Positions 25,222 through 34,007 of a stretch of 64,000 nt of DNA are shown piece by piece; position 1 is the first letter of the stretch; each line of letters starts with the position of its first letter. Origin of the DNA: Catenulispora sp. GP43 (GTDB lineage Bacteria > Actinomycetota > Actinomycetes > Streptomycetales > Catenulisporaceae). Under the pieces are notes generated by a model. It made no database searches, was not told the DNA's origin, and saw only the letters and a list, made by a program, of their open reading frames with translations. The stretch lies in contig NZ_JBGCCT010000025.1 in NCBI RefSeq assembly GCF_041260665.1, positions 62,001-126,000 of the forward strand, given 5' to 3'. The translations under genes were made by a program, and so were the position numbers.

Positions 25222-26511
25222 ATGTCAGATGACCTGGTCGTTTTCGAGTACGCCGAGCCGGAGACCCTTCTCGGGCAACTTCAGCGTGGCCGCGGCCTGG
25301 GGGCGCGTCGAGCCCTGGCCGAGCCCGAGGCCGGGGAGCTGGTGGTCGGCTGCGTCCTTCGAGACCCCAGGTGGGACGCCCAGACCGAATCGCGCGACGA
25401 GTATCTCGCATGCTTGATCCATCGCATGGGATTGCCGCTGGACCCGATCGCCCACCACCTGCTCGGGGAAGCAGAACACGCGGAGCTGCGTGACGTCGAG
25501 CATTCGCTGCAGGTGCTGGCCTGGCTGGTGGAGCTCGGGCGGATCGACGCGGCTCCACTTCTTCGACGCTACGCGGCCGAAGGCAAGCACTGGGAAGCAG
25601 CCGTGGACGCGGTCTGGGATTGGGAGATCGCGGACCTTTGGGACGGCCTAGATCAAGAAGTTCTCGCCCGATTGGACGATGAGCAACTCGCTGAAGTGGC
25701 CTATGACTGGGGACCGTGGCCGATCTGGGCCCGTTCTCATCAGCGCGTTCGAGCGGTCCTTGATGATCGTACCGAGGCGCGGAAGAACCGTCCGGAATGG
25801 GAAGTGATCAAAGACCTGAGCTCGGAAGTGCTGCTCGGCCGGATCACGGCCGGCACCAGCCCGGGCCGATGGCGGGAACTGCTGGAGTTGGCAGGACGGG
25901 GCGAGCTCGCCATCTTGGACTTCGCCGAGAATGCGGAGCTGCGCAGCTCCGGCGCGCTCCCGAACATCGCAGCGGCGCTTCGTGGCCTCGGCGACGCGGC
26001 AGTCGGCCGGGCCCGGGACTGGGCGGCAGGCACTGACCCGGAGCTGCGTCTCCTCGCCGTCGACGTCCTTGCCGCCGGCGGCGATAGCGCGGACGTCCCA
26101 GTCCTGATGAACGCGCTCACGACGGCGTTGGCCGACGAAGACTGGTGCGGCCTGGAGACGCCCGCGAAGGGCCTCGGCCGCCTGGCAGCCGACGACGCGG
26201 CAGATCACCTGGTTCGCGCGTGGGAGTCGACGGTGCATTCCTATGCACGCATCGCCGTGTTCCAGGGCCTGACCGGCTGCCTGCCCACGGGGCTTGACCG
26301 CTTCGCCGTCGAAGGACTCGACGACTGCGAAGTGGGGGTGCAGGAGATGGCATGCTTCAAGGCTCCTGCGACCCCGCCGGTGATCGAGCAGCTGCGGGCA
26401 TGGCAAACGGGCCCGGACAACTCGGACCGGAGCACCTGCGCGTCCATCCGACTCCAAGAGATCGACGAAGCCGACGGCACCTCCAGATCACAGCGATGCG
26501 ACTACGAATGA
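25222..26511 (+). CDS. HEAT-repeat-type hypothetical protein
   Basis: A 429-residue cytosolic protein, mostly helical, with repeated short helix pairs typical of HEAT or PBS-lyase-like repeats, for example PELRLLAVDVLAAGGDSADVPVLMNAL and YARIAVFQGLTGCLP. The N-terminal part has LLGQLQRGRGLGARRALAEP and LVVGCVLRDPRWDAQTESRDEYLACL. I assign no reaction; such proteins are usually scaffolds. The start at 25222 is chosen because the homologous-looking sequence begins there, though no strong ribosome site is present. The reading frame is open upstream to 25003. It overlaps the convergent next gene by 10 bases. Confidence 0.75.
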   Translation: MSDDLVVFEYAEPETLLGQLQRGRGLGARRALAEPEAGELVVGCVLRDPRWDAQTESRDEYLACLIHRMGLPLDPIAHHLLGEAEHAELRDVEHSLQVLAWLVELGRIDAAPLLRRYAAEGKHWEAAVDAVWDWEIADLWDGLDQEVLARLDDEQLAEVAYDWGPWPIWARSHQRVRAVLDDRTEARKNRPEWEVIKDLSSEVLLGRITAGTSPGRWRELLELAGRGELAILDFAENAELRSSGALPNIAAALRGLGDAAVGRARDWAAGTDPELRLLAVDVLAAGGDSADVPVLMNALTTALADEDWCGLETPAKGLGRLAADDAADHLVRAWESTVHSYARIAVFQGLTGCLPTGLDRFAVEGLDDCEVGVQEMACFKAPATPPVIEQLRAWQTGPDNSDRSTCASIRLQEIDEADGTSRSQRCDYE

Positions 26512-27188
26512 AAGAGCAGGTACATCACAGACACGTCACCCGCGAGCTGGCGTAAATGGTTCAAAACGAAAACCGAGAAGTCGTCGGGCGAATCGTCAAA
26601 GGCGGAATCGTCCAGCCAATCCCCCTCCGCCGTGACAAGAGCATCGCAGCGCAACAGGCGCGCCGCCTCCCGCTCCAGATAGTCATCAACGGTTCCACGG
26701 AACCGATAAACAGGATCCTGAAACGAGTGCAGGACTTTCCTGCCCGGTCCGAGGTATTCACGAACCGGCAGCTGAGAAGCGTAGTCCGCGCGAGCCTCCT
26801 GAGCCGTGTAACCGGCAACGCTCAAAGCCTTGTCCAGGAAATGGCCCAGCGGCACGACGGACGACGCGCCAGGCGTGGAGTGCCACTCCTGCCACGAGCC
26901 GGCGGTACCGGCGGCGGCGACGCTGAAGGCATCCAAGTCGATCGCGGACACCGGCCCGCCGAAGCAGCGCCCGGGCTCGTTGTCGACCGGCACAAGCCGC
27001 GGGTCCCCGACGAACTCGCGCTTCACCACGAAGGAGGGACCACCCGACGTGGGCAGGTTCCACCAGTCCCACTGGCCGTCATCGACCTTGTACATTTCGA
27101 AGCCGGACACCTGATCCGCGACCAGTGCCATCATGGCCTCTTTCGAGGTACTGCCCGCGACGCAAATGATGCCGTTGAACTTGGTCAC
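26502..27188 (-). CDS. hypothetical protein, 228 residues
   Basis: I do not recognise this protein. It starts at a GTG (VTKFNGIICVAGSTSKEAMM), which resembles the short beta-helix opening of SUKH-like or phage-type proteins. It has WDWWNLPTSGGPSF, a stretch VREYLGPGRKVLHSFQD, and an acidic C-terminal half (DWLDDSAFDDSPDDFSVF). No signal peptide or membrane helix is seen. Its codon use includes more AAG/AAC and TTC/ATC than neighbours and the region is slightly less GC-rich, so a transferred gene is possible. The 3' end overlaps the HEAT-type gene by 10 bases. Confidence 0.6.
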   Translation of the reverse strand: MTKFNGIICVAGSTSKEAMMALVADQVSGFEMYKVDDGQWDWWNLPTSGGPSFVVKREFVGDPRLVPVDNEPGRCFGGPVSAIDLDAFSVAAAGTAGSWQEWHSTPGASSVVPLGHFLDKALSVAGYTAQEARADYASQLPVREYLGPGRKVLHSFQDPVYRFRGTVDDYLEREAARLLRCDALVTAEGDWLDDSAFDDSPDDFSVFVLNHLRQLAGDVSVMYLLFHS

Positions 27189-27340
27189 AGGGCCGTACCG
27201 CCCGGGGCCCGAAGCTCTTCAACGAGCCGGCTCGGCTGCATGTCAGCCCACCGGTGACGGCCGATTTCGATTTCGACGAGAGACATCGCCCAAGATTAGT
27301 CACCCCGGCCCAGCAGGATCGGGCATTAATCTGTTCGACC

Positions 27341-28024
27341 ATGCAGCTCGGCGAACTCATCGGCTCCGGACGCGACGCGGACGTCTACGCCCTCAACGAG
27401 AACTGGGTCCTGCGCCGCAACCGCGACGGCCGCTCTCAGGCCGGAGAGGCCGCGGTCATGGCCCACCTGCACGCGCACGGCTACCCCGTGCCGGAGATCC
27501 ACCCCGCGCCCGCCGACACACGGGCAGACCTCGTCATGCGGCGGGTCGAGGGGCCGACGTTGCTGGATGCGGTGCTGGCCGGGCAGATCGGTGTCGCCGA
27601 GGTCGGGGCGACGCTCGCCGAGTTGCTCGTGCGGCTGCACGCCGTGCCGCCGCGCGGCGCCGCGGGTCCGGGAACGGGAACGGGGACGGCGACGGCGATC
27701 CTGCACCTGGACCTGCATCCGCTGAACGTCATCCGCACCGCTGACGGTCCCGTCGTCATCGACTGGTCGAACACGCGCGAGGGCACGCCGGCCCAGGACT
27801 GGGCGATGTCCGCGCTCATCCTGGCGCAGGTCTCCCAGGACGGCTCGGAGCTGTCGCGGGCCGCCGCCGAGCTGCTGCCGGTGCTGCTCTCCCACCGTCC
27901 GGCGGCGATCGTCCTGGACGGCGGCGTCATGGCGTGGGCTCGCGATGAGCGGGCCGCTGATCCGAACCATCCGCCCGGGGACCTTGATGCCGCGGTGGCG
28001 CTGGTGATCGATCGCGCCGGGTGA
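27341..28024 (+). CDS. aminoglycoside phosphotransferase/kinase-fold protein
   Basis: A 227-residue protein with the APH/choline kinase fold. IGSGRDADVYALNENWVLRR holds the nucleotide loop, and LHLDLHPLNVI (about 126-136) and VVIDWSNTREG hold the catalytic HxDxxxxN and the metal-binding D. The substrate is not apparent; such small members phosphorylate diverse alcohols. The ATG at 27341 has no Shine-Dalgarno sequence, which would suit leaderless translation. A downstream-facing quinone oxidoreductase follows after 43 bases. Confidence 0.8.
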   Translation: MQLGELIGSGRDADVYALNENWVLRRNRDGRSQAGEAAVMAHLHAHGYPVPEIHPAPADTRADLVMRRVEGPTLLDAVLAGQIGVAEVGATLAELLVRLHAVPPRGAAGPGTGTGTATAILHLDLHPLNVIRTADGPVVIDWSNTREGTPAQDWAMSALILAQVSQDGSELSRAAAELLPVLLSHRPAAIVLDGGVMAWARDERAADPNHPPGDLDAAVALVIDRAG

Positions 28025-28067
28025 GAGCATCGGGCGTGCAAGCCACACCGAGCGAGAGGCCACCGCG

Positions 28068-29024
28068 TTGAGAGCTTGGCAGGTCACCACCCACGGCGAG
28101 CCCGCCGATGTGCTGCGTGCGGTCGAGGTGCCGGCGCCCGAGCCCGGTGCCGGGCAGGTGCTGGTGCGGGTCCTGGGTGCGGCGCTGAACTTCCCCGATG
28201 TGCTCATGTGCCGGGGCCAGTACCAGGTGCAGCCGCCGCTGCCCTACACGCCGGGCGTGGAGTTGTGCGGCGAGGTGGTGGAGACCGGGGCGCGGGTCGT
28301 GGGGTCGCCGGTGCTGCCGGGCGGTGCACTGGCCGAGTACGCGCTCATGGAGTCAGACTCCGTATTCGCGGCCCCTGAGTCGCTCGACGATGCCGAGGCC
28401 GCCGGGTTCCTGCTGGCCTATCAGACCGGCTGGTTCGGCCTGCACCGGCGGGCCGGGCTGCGGGATGGGGAGACGTTGCTGGTCCACGCCGCGGCCGGTG
28501 GTGTCGGCAGTGCGGCGGTGCAGTTGGGCAAGGCCGCCGGGGCGCGGGTCATCGCCGTGGTCGGCGGGGCGGCCAAGGCCGAGGCCGCTCGGGCGCTCGG
28601 GGCCGATGTGGTGGTGGACCGGCTGGCGGAGGACTTCGTCGCCGTCGTCAAGGAGGCCACCGGCGGGCGCGGGGCGGACGTCGTGTACGACCCGGTCGGC
28701 GGGCAGGCGTATCAGGGTTCGACCAAGTGCATCGCCTTCGAGGGGCGGATCGTGGTGGTCGGGTTCGCCGGCGGCACCATCCCGGCTCCGGCGCTGAACC
28801 ACGCCCTGGTCAAGAACTACTCGATCCTGGGTCTGCACTGGGGCCTGTACCGGGCCAAGGACCCGCGGGCGGTGGCCGACTGCCACCGCGAGCTGACCCG
28901 GCTGGCCGACGCCGGCACGATCAAGACCCTGGTCGGCGCGCGCCTGCCGTTCGAGCAGGCCCCGGCCGGCCTGGCCCGGCTGGCCGCCGGGGAGAACCTG
29001 GGCCGGCTGGTGGTCGTGCCTTAA
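28068..29024 (+). CDS. NADPH:quinone oxidoreductase-type MDR protein
   Basis: A 318-residue medium-chain dehydrogenase/reductase without zinc ligands. LNFPDVLMCRGQYQ and PYTPGVELCGEVVETGARV form the catalytic domain. The Rossmann segment is HAAAGGVGSAAVQLGKAAGARVI (AAxGGVG) and GRGADVVYDPVGG follows. These enzymes reduce quinones or enones with NADPH. The start is a TTG at 28068 with GAGAGG upstream. It may be co-transcribed with the phosphotransferase-fold gene. Confidence 0.88.
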   Translation: MRAWQVTTHGEPADVLRAVEVPAPEPGAGQVLVRVLGAALNFPDVLMCRGQYQVQPPLPYTPGVELCGEVVETGARVVGSPVLPGGALAEYALMESDSVFAAPESLDDAEAAGFLLAYQTGWFGLHRRAGLRDGETLLVHAAAGGVGSAAVQLGKAAGARVIAVVGGAAKAEAARALGADVVVDRLAEDFVAVVKEATGGRGADVVYDPVGGQAYQGSTKCIAFEGRIVVVGFAGGTIPAPALNHALVKNYSILGLHWGLYRAKDPRAVADCHRELTRLADAGTIKTLVGARLPFEQAPAGLARLAAGENLGRLVVVP

Positions 29025-29052
29025 CAGACTCCTGATCCGGTCGGCGGCCTGC

Positions 29053-30084
29053 TCACGGCCGGCCGCCGGCCACCGTCGCGCGCTCGCGGGCCACCTCGAC
29101 GTCGAACTCCAGGCCGAGCAGGATGGCCAGGTTCGACAGCCACAGCCACAGCAGGAACACGATCACCCCGGCGACCGTGCCGTAGGTCTTGTTGTACGAG
29201 GCGAAGTTCGCGATGTACGTGGCGAACCCGGTGGACAGCACCAGCCACAGCACGACCGCCAGCACGCTGCCCGGCGTGACCCAGCGGAAGCGGCGGTCGC
29301 TGTGCACCTTCGGCGCGGCCCAGAACAGCAGCACGATCATCGCGGCCACCAGCAGCACCAGCACCGGCCACTTCACGATCGACCAGATCGTCAGGGCGGC
29401 GTTCCCCAGTCCCAGGATCCGGGTGGTCTCGTCGGCCAGCGGGCCGGTGAACACCACGATGATGACGCTGACCATGGACGTGATCATCATCAGCATCGTC
29501 AGGCCTATGCGCAGCGGTGTGGTCTTCCACATCGGCCGGTTCTCCCGGACCCCGTACACCGTGTTCGAGGCCCGGATGAAGGCCCCCACGTAGCCCGAGG
29601 CCGACCACAGGGCACCGACCACCCCGGCCACCGCCAGCGTCCCGCCCGTGCTGCGGCTGGCCCGCACCTGCGTGATGGCGGTGCGCAGGACGTCGTGCAC
29701 CGACCCGGGGGCGAGCTTCTGCACGTTGTTCAGCACCGTGTTGACGGCCGAGTTGCCGAGCAGGCCGAGCACGGATATCGCCAGCAGCAGCGTGGGGAAC
29801 ACGGCCAGGAAGCCGTAGTACGTCAGGGCCGCGGCCCGGTCCACCAACTCGTCGGTGTGCGCCGCCACCGCGGAGCGCTTGAGCACTGCCATCCAGTTGC
29901 GCGCGGACAGCTGCACGGCCGGATCAGGGCTCTGCTCCTCGGCTTCCTCGACCTCCGCAATCTTCGCAACCTTCGCGGAGCCCGCAGAACCCTTCGCGGA
30001 GCCCGCAGAACCCTTGGCCGAACCCGTGGAAGCCTTGCCCGCGCTGAGGCGCCGCTCGAGGCGGCTCTCCTTTTTCCGTCGCAT
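29053..30084 (-). CDS. YihY/virulence factor BrkB family membrane protein
   Basis: A 343-residue integral membrane protein with six hydrophobic segments in the YihY/BrkB arrangement. The family entry phrase RAAALTYYGFLAVFPTLLLAISVLG is present after a charged cytosolic N-terminus, followed by GLLGNSAVNTVLNNVQ. The N-terminal 60 residues are low-complexity: the DNA at 29970-30011 has two 21-base repeats giving GSAK-rich sequence. The function of the family in bacteria is unproven. The ATG at 30084 is preferred over an upstream codon at 30120. It is convergent with the quinone oxidoreductase. Confidence 0.85.
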   Translation of the reverse strand: MRRKKESRLERRLSAGKASTGSAKGSAGSAKGSAGSAKVAKIAEVEEAEEQSPDPAVQLSARNWMAVLKRSAVAAHTDELVDRAAALTYYGFLAVFPTLLLAISVLGLLGNSAVNTVLNNVQKLAPGSVHDVLRTAITQVRASRSTGGTLAVAGVVGALWSASGYVGAFIRASNTVYGVRENRPMWKTTPLRIGLTMLMMITSMVSVIIVVFTGPLADETTRILGLGNAALTIWSIVKWPVLVLLVAAMIVLLFWAAPKVHSDRRFRWVTPGSVLAVVLWLVLSTGFATYIANFASYNKTYGTVAGVIVFLLWLWLSNLAILLGLEFDVEVARERATVAGGRP

Positions 30085-30150
30085 CCGAAGCTTGTATCCG
30101 GTTCTGCGGCCGCGACACAAACCCGCTGCGCCGGCGGTCTGAAGAAGCCC

Positions 30151-30174
30151 GTTTCGGTTCCGTGGATCGGGTTA
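30151..30174 (+). promoter_or_regulatory. candidate stress-sigma (SigB-like) promoter
   Basis: GTTT at 30151-30154, then 14 bases, then GGGTTA at 30169-30174. This is near the streptomycete SigB/SigF-type pattern GNNT-N14-16-GGGTAY. It points at the small membrane protein starting at 30234. One mismatch and no supporting data make it tentative. Confidence 0.3.
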
Positions 30175-30233
30175 TCAGGGCGGTGGCCGGCCTACTACAG
30201 AGAACGGGGATAGCCGCAGAGAGGATCTCGCTC

Positions 30234-30536
30234 ATGAGCACAGAGACCCGCACACGGTTCTACCACAGACGCGCGCCCGGAGACCTCGTCTTCCTGGTCG
30301 CCGTCATCATCGCCGTCATCATCATCGCGCACATCGTGTTCGTGCTGCTCAACGCCAACTCCGGCAACGACATCGTGAGCACGGACGGCGACTGGGCGGC
30401 GTGGTTCGCCACCTGGTTCCTGAACCTGTTCACGCCGGACAGCCACGATCTGAACGTGACGCTGAACTATGGCATTGCCGCCGTGTTCTACCTCGTCGTC
30501 GGCGGAATACTGCGCCGGATCATAAACGATCTGTAA
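30234..30536 (+). CDS. small two-helix membrane protein
   Basis: A 100-residue protein of unknown function. After a basic start (MSTETRTRFYHRRAPGD) there is a long hydrophobic helix rich in isoleucine and valine (about 18-40), an acidic loop with DGDWAAWFATWF, and a second helix LNYGIAAVFYLVVGGILRR. The ATG at 30234 has GAGGA eight bases upstream. A candidate stress promoter lies about 60 bases upstream. Similar small membrane proteins are common in actinomycetes but I cannot name a role. Confidence 0.7.
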   Translation: MSTETRTRFYHRRAPGDLVFLVAVIIAVIIIAHIVFVLLNANSGNDIVSTDGDWAAWFATWFLNLFTPDSHDLNVTLNYGIAAVFYLVVGGILRRIINDL

Positions 30537-30560
30537 AAGGCCTTTGCACCAAACGCGAAT

Positions 30561-31601
30561 TCAGGCGCTCCGCCGCGTTGAGGTCGACTTCGTAGCCGGC
30601 TTCTTGCGCGCCGGCTTATGCAGGTCCACGGCCTTGCCCGTGCCCCGCGCGCCCTTGGCCGCCCGGGTCGGCGTCGCAGAGCTCTTCGACGCCGACGCGG
30701 CGGTCTTCTTCGACGCCGCGGTCTTGGAGGCGGCCGTCTTCTTCGCCGCGGCCTTCTTCGCGGTCGGCTTCGCACTCTCGGCCTCAGCCTCGCTTTCGGC
30801 TTCCGCCTTGCCCCCGCGCGTCTTCTTCGCCGCCTCCACGCTCGCCTTCAGCGCCGCCATCAGGTCGATCACCTGCGCGCCGCCGTCGGCCGGGGCCGGC
30901 GGCGTGACGACCTCGCGGCCGGCGACCTTGGCCTCGATGATCTCCTCCAGCGCCTCGCGGTAGTTGTCCTGGTAGGCCTCGGGGTCGAAGTCGGTGCTCA
31001 AGGAGTCGATCAGCAGTTTCGCCATCTTCAGTTCCGCGGCCTTGGGCTCGACAGTGCTTGAGGCGCTGTCCAGGAAGTCGAAGTCGGGCTTGCGGACCTC
31101 GTCGGCCCACAGCATGGTCTCCAGGGTCAGCACGTCGTCGCGCACCCGCAGCGCCGCCAGGCTTTCGCGCTCCCGCATCGCGAACCGCACCACCGCCACC
31201 CGGCCGGAGGCCGCCATCGCGTCCCGCAGCAGCGCGTAGGGGCGCACGCCCAGCTTGTCCGGCGCCAGGTAGTAGGACTTCGAATACATGATCGGATCGA
31301 TCTGCTCCTCGGGCACGAACGCCTCGACCGAGATGGTCTTGGCGATCGCCTCCGGCAGCCCCTCGAAGTCCTTGGAGGTGAGCACCACCACATCCCCGTC
31401 GGGCAGCTGGTAGCCCTTGGCCACGTCGGACAGCGCCACCTCCTCACCGTCCAGCTCGCACACCCGCTTCTGCCGCACCCGGCCGCCGTCGGCGGCGTGC
31501 ACCTGGTGGAAGGCGACCCGCTTCTCCTCGGTCGCGCCGAACATCTTCACCGGCACCGTCACCATGCCGAAGGAGATGACTCCACTCCAGATCGCCCGCA
31601 T
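30561..31601 (-). CDS. ku: Ku, DNA end-binding protein of bacterial NHEJ
   Basis: The 346-residue homodimeric Ku binds double-strand ends and recruits LigD. It opens MRAIWSGVISFGMVTVPVKM, the universal bacterial Ku start, and the core continues to about 260. The C-terminal tail (about 260-346) is rich in Ala, Lys and Ser (KKAAAKKTAASKTAASKK), the basic extension found in actinobacterial Ku that helps it move along and link DNA. It is divergent from ligD, 64 bases away, so both promoters share this gap. Confidence 0.95.
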   Translation of the reverse strand: MRAIWSGVISFGMVTVPVKMFGATEEKRVAFHQVHAADGGRVRQKRVCELDGEEVALSDVAKGYQLPDGDVVVLTSKDFEGLPEAIAKTISVEAFVPEEQIDPIMYSKSYYLAPDKLGVRPYALLRDAMAASGRVAVVRFAMRERESLAALRVRDDVLTLETMLWADEVRKPDFDFLDSASSTVEPKAAELKMAKLLIDSLSTDFDPEAYQDNYREALEEIIEAKVAGREVVTPPAPADGGAQVIDLMAALKASVEAAKKTRGGKAEAESEAEAESAKPTAKKAAAKKTAASKTAASKKTAASASKSSATPTRAAKGARGTGKAVDLHKPARKKPATKSTSTRRSA

Positions 31602-31665
31602 GCCCCGACGCTAATTCGGATCATCCGGACTCGCACCCCGGACCGGCGCGGGATGTCATGGAACC

Positions 31666-33126
31666 GTGGACCCGGATCGGCTGCACGAATACCGCGCCAA
31701 GCGTGACGCCGCGCGCACACCGGAACCGGTGCCGCAGGCCGCGCCGGAGAAGCGCCGCCGGGGCAAACAGCCGATCTTCGTCGTGCAGGAGCACCGCGCC
31801 ACCGCCCTGCACTGGGACTTCCGCCTGGAGCACGACGGCGTCCTGGTCTCCTGGGCGCTGCCCAAGGGCGTCCCCACCGATCCCAAGCGCGACCACCGCG
31901 CCGTGCGCACCGAGGACCATCCGGTCGAATACGCCGACTTCACCGGCCGCATCCCGGCCGGCGAGTACGGCGCCGGGACCGTCGCCACCTTCGACCGCGG
32001 CACCTACACCCCGGAGAAGTGGACCGACGACGAGGTCAAAGTCGAACTGACGGGCGATCGCCTCTCCGGGCACTACACCCTGTTCCGCACCGGAGACTCG
32101 GACTGGATGATCCACCGCGAGAAGGGTCAGGACCCTGACTTCACCGGCGTCCCGGACGACCTGCGGCCGATGCTCGCGATCCCCGGGACGGCCCCGACCG
32201 GCGCCGGCTGGGCCACCGAGTTCAAGTGGGACGGCATCAGGGCCCTGTGCCGCGTCGAGGGCGGCCGGGCCCGGCTGCGCTCCCGCAACGGCAACGATCT
32301 CACCGAGACCTACCCGGAGATCAAGGCGCTGGCCAAGACGGTCAGCAGCGCGCAGCTGCTGCTGGACGGCGAGATCATCGCGCTGGACGAGGACGGCCGG
32401 GTCAGCTTCGGCGCGCTGCAGACCCGCTTCGGCACCCGCGGCTCGGAGGCGGCCCGGCTGTCCCGGACGAACCCGGCCTCCTACCTCGTGTTCGACCTGC
32501 TCCATCTGGACGGCCGCTCCACCTTGGACCTGCCCTACAAGGACCGCCGCGAGCTGCTGGAGTCCCTGGAGCTGTCCGGGCCGCACTGGCAGACCCCGCC
32601 GGCGTTCCCCGACACCCCGGTCGCCGACGTGCTGGCCGCGGCCCGCGCCGCCGGGCTGGAAGGCGTGGTCGCCAAGCGCCTGGACTCGCCCTACCAGCCC
32701 GGAACGCGCTCGCCGGCCTGGCGCAAGATCAAGCTGACCTCCTCGCAGTCCGCGGTCATCGGCGGCTTCACACCGGTGAAGCGACAGGGCGCCGCCGCCG
32801 ATCGCCCGCCGCGCGAGGTCGGCGCACTGCTGCTGGGCGTGCCGGACGAGGCGGGCCGGCTGCGGTACGTGGGCAAGGTGGGCAGCGGCTTCACCGAGCA
32901 CGATCGCAGGGTCCTGCTGGAGGCGCTGACCGAGCTGGCGGTGGAGGACAGCCCGTTCGCCACGGCCGTGGACGCCCCCGACGCGCGGGTGGCGACCTGG
33001 GTCGAGCCGGCGGTGGTGGCCGAGGTGGCCTTCGGGGAGTGGACGTCGAAGGGCCGGCTGCGCCATCCGGTGTTCAAGGGGATCCGGCCCGACAAGGACG
33101 CCTCGGAGGTGGTCCGTGAGCCCTGA
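31666..33126 (+). CDS. ligD: LigD phosphoesterase-ligase protein
   Basis: The 486-residue protein has an N-terminal 3'-phosphoesterase domain (about 30-160; FVVQEHRATALHWDFRLEHD, LPKGVPTDP, AGEYGAGTV) and an ATP-dependent ligase domain (170-486) with the nucleotidyl lysine in ATEFKWDGIRALC. The OB fold follows with KRQGAAADRPPREVGALLLG. The order PE-ligase without polymerase is the split actinomycete form. It joins Ku-bound ends after processing. The start is a GTG at 31666. Its last 11 bases overlap the polymerase gene. Confidence 0.93.
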   Translation: MDPDRLHEYRAKRDAARTPEPVPQAAPEKRRRGKQPIFVVQEHRATALHWDFRLEHDGVLVSWALPKGVPTDPKRDHRAVRTEDHPVEYADFTGRIPAGEYGAGTVATFDRGTYTPEKWTDDEVKVELTGDRLSGHYTLFRTGDSDWMIHREKGQDPDFTGVPDDLRPMLAIPGTAPTGAGWATEFKWDGIRALCRVEGGRARLRSRNGNDLTETYPEIKALAKTVSSAQLLLDGEIIALDEDGRVSFGALQTRFGTRGSEAARLSRTNPASYLVFDLLHLDGRSTLDLPYKDRRELLESLELSGPHWQTPPAFPDTPVADVLAAARAAGLEGVVAKRLDSPYQPGTRSPAWRKIKLTSSQSAVIGGFTPVKRQGAAADRPPREVGALLLGVPDEAGRLRYVGKVGSGFTEHDRRVLLEALTELAVEDSPFATAVDAPDARVATWVEPAVVAEVAFGEWTSKGRLRHPVFKGIRPDKDASEVVREP

Positions 33127-33994
33127 CGCGCGGGCCGCGCAGACCGTCGAGGTGGACGGCCGGGCGGTGAAGCTGACGAACCTGGACAAGGTGCTCTATC
33201 CCGAAGACGGCTTCACCAAGGGCGAGATCCTCGACTACTACGCCCGGATCGCGCCGGTGATGCTGCCGCACCTGGCCGACCGGCCGGTGACGTTCATCCG
33301 CTACCCGGACGGTGTGGACACATCAGGGTTCTTCGCCAAGCACGCCCCGGCCCACCGGCCGTCCTGGATCCGCACCGCGGCCCTGGCGGCCTCCAGCTCC
33401 GGCAAGAAGATCGAGTACGTCCTCATCGACGACCTGTCCTCGCTGATGTGGGCGGCGAACCTGGCCGCGATCGAGTTCCACGTCCCGCAGTGGCGGGTGT
33501 CCGACCAGGAGCACCACGATCTGCTGGTGCTGGACCTGGATCCGGGCGCGCCGGCCACGGTGGTGGACTGCGTCCGGGTGGCGCTGGCCGCCCGCGATCT
33601 GTTGTCGGGGCACGGGTTGGAGCTGCGCGCGAAGACCTCCGGGGCCAAGGGGCTGCATCTGTACGCGCCGCTGGCCGGCGTCACCGGCGGGCAGGCCCGC
33701 GAACTCGCGCACACCATCGCCCGGGCGCTGGAGGGCACGCACCGCGATCTGGTGGTGTCCAGCATGTCCAAGGCCGAGCGGCCGGGGAAGGTGTTCGTGG
33801 ACTGGTCGCAGAACACGCACGCCAAAACCACGATCGCGCCGTACTCGCTGCGCGCCACGGCGCATCCTGCGGTGTCGACGCCGGTGACGTGGGAGCAGTT
33901 GGCGGCGGCGAAGGCACCTGAGGACCTGAGGTTCCCGCCGGCGCGCGCCCTGGAACAGGTCGCGCAGTACGGTGATCTGCTATCAGAGCTATGA
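33116..33994 (+). CDS. ligD: LigD polymerase (primase-polymerase) domain as a separate gene
   Basis: A 292-residue archaeo-eukaryotic primase-type polymerase that adds nucleotides at Ku-bound ends. It has LTNLDKVLYPEDGFTKGEIL at the start, VTFIRYPDGV, and the metal site in LLVLDLDPG (about 138-146). KTSGAKGLHLYAPL and later FVDWSQN carry the nucleotide-binding residues. In mycobacteria this domain is fused to the ligase; here it is split and translated from a GTG inside the end of the ligase gene. The HAD hydrolase follows after 13 bases. Confidence 0.93.
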   Translation: MSPDARAAQTVEVDGRAVKLTNLDKVLYPEDGFTKGEILDYYARIAPVMLPHLADRPVTFIRYPDGVDTSGFFAKHAPAHRPSWIRTAALAASSSGKKIEYVLIDDLSSLMWAANLAAIEFHVPQWRVSDQEHHDLLVLDLDPGAPATVVDCVRVALAARDLLSGHGLELRAKTSGAKGLHLYAPLAGVTGGQARELAHTIARALEGTHRDLVVSSMSKAERPGKVFVDWSQNTHAKTTIAPYSLRATAHPAVSTPVTWEQLAAAKAPEDLRFPPARALEQVAQYGDLLSEL

Positions 33995-34007
33995 CACCAT
34001 CGGGGCT

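Noticed and set aside
29970-30011. Two 21-base repeats as a mobile or regulatory element
   Set aside because: They are in frame in the YihY/BrkB gene and encode its GSAK-rich N-terminal tail.
31658-32050. A 130-residue rightward frame over the start of ligD
   Set aside because: It is in another frame of the ligD phosphoesterase domain and gives a Pro/Arg/Ser-rich product.
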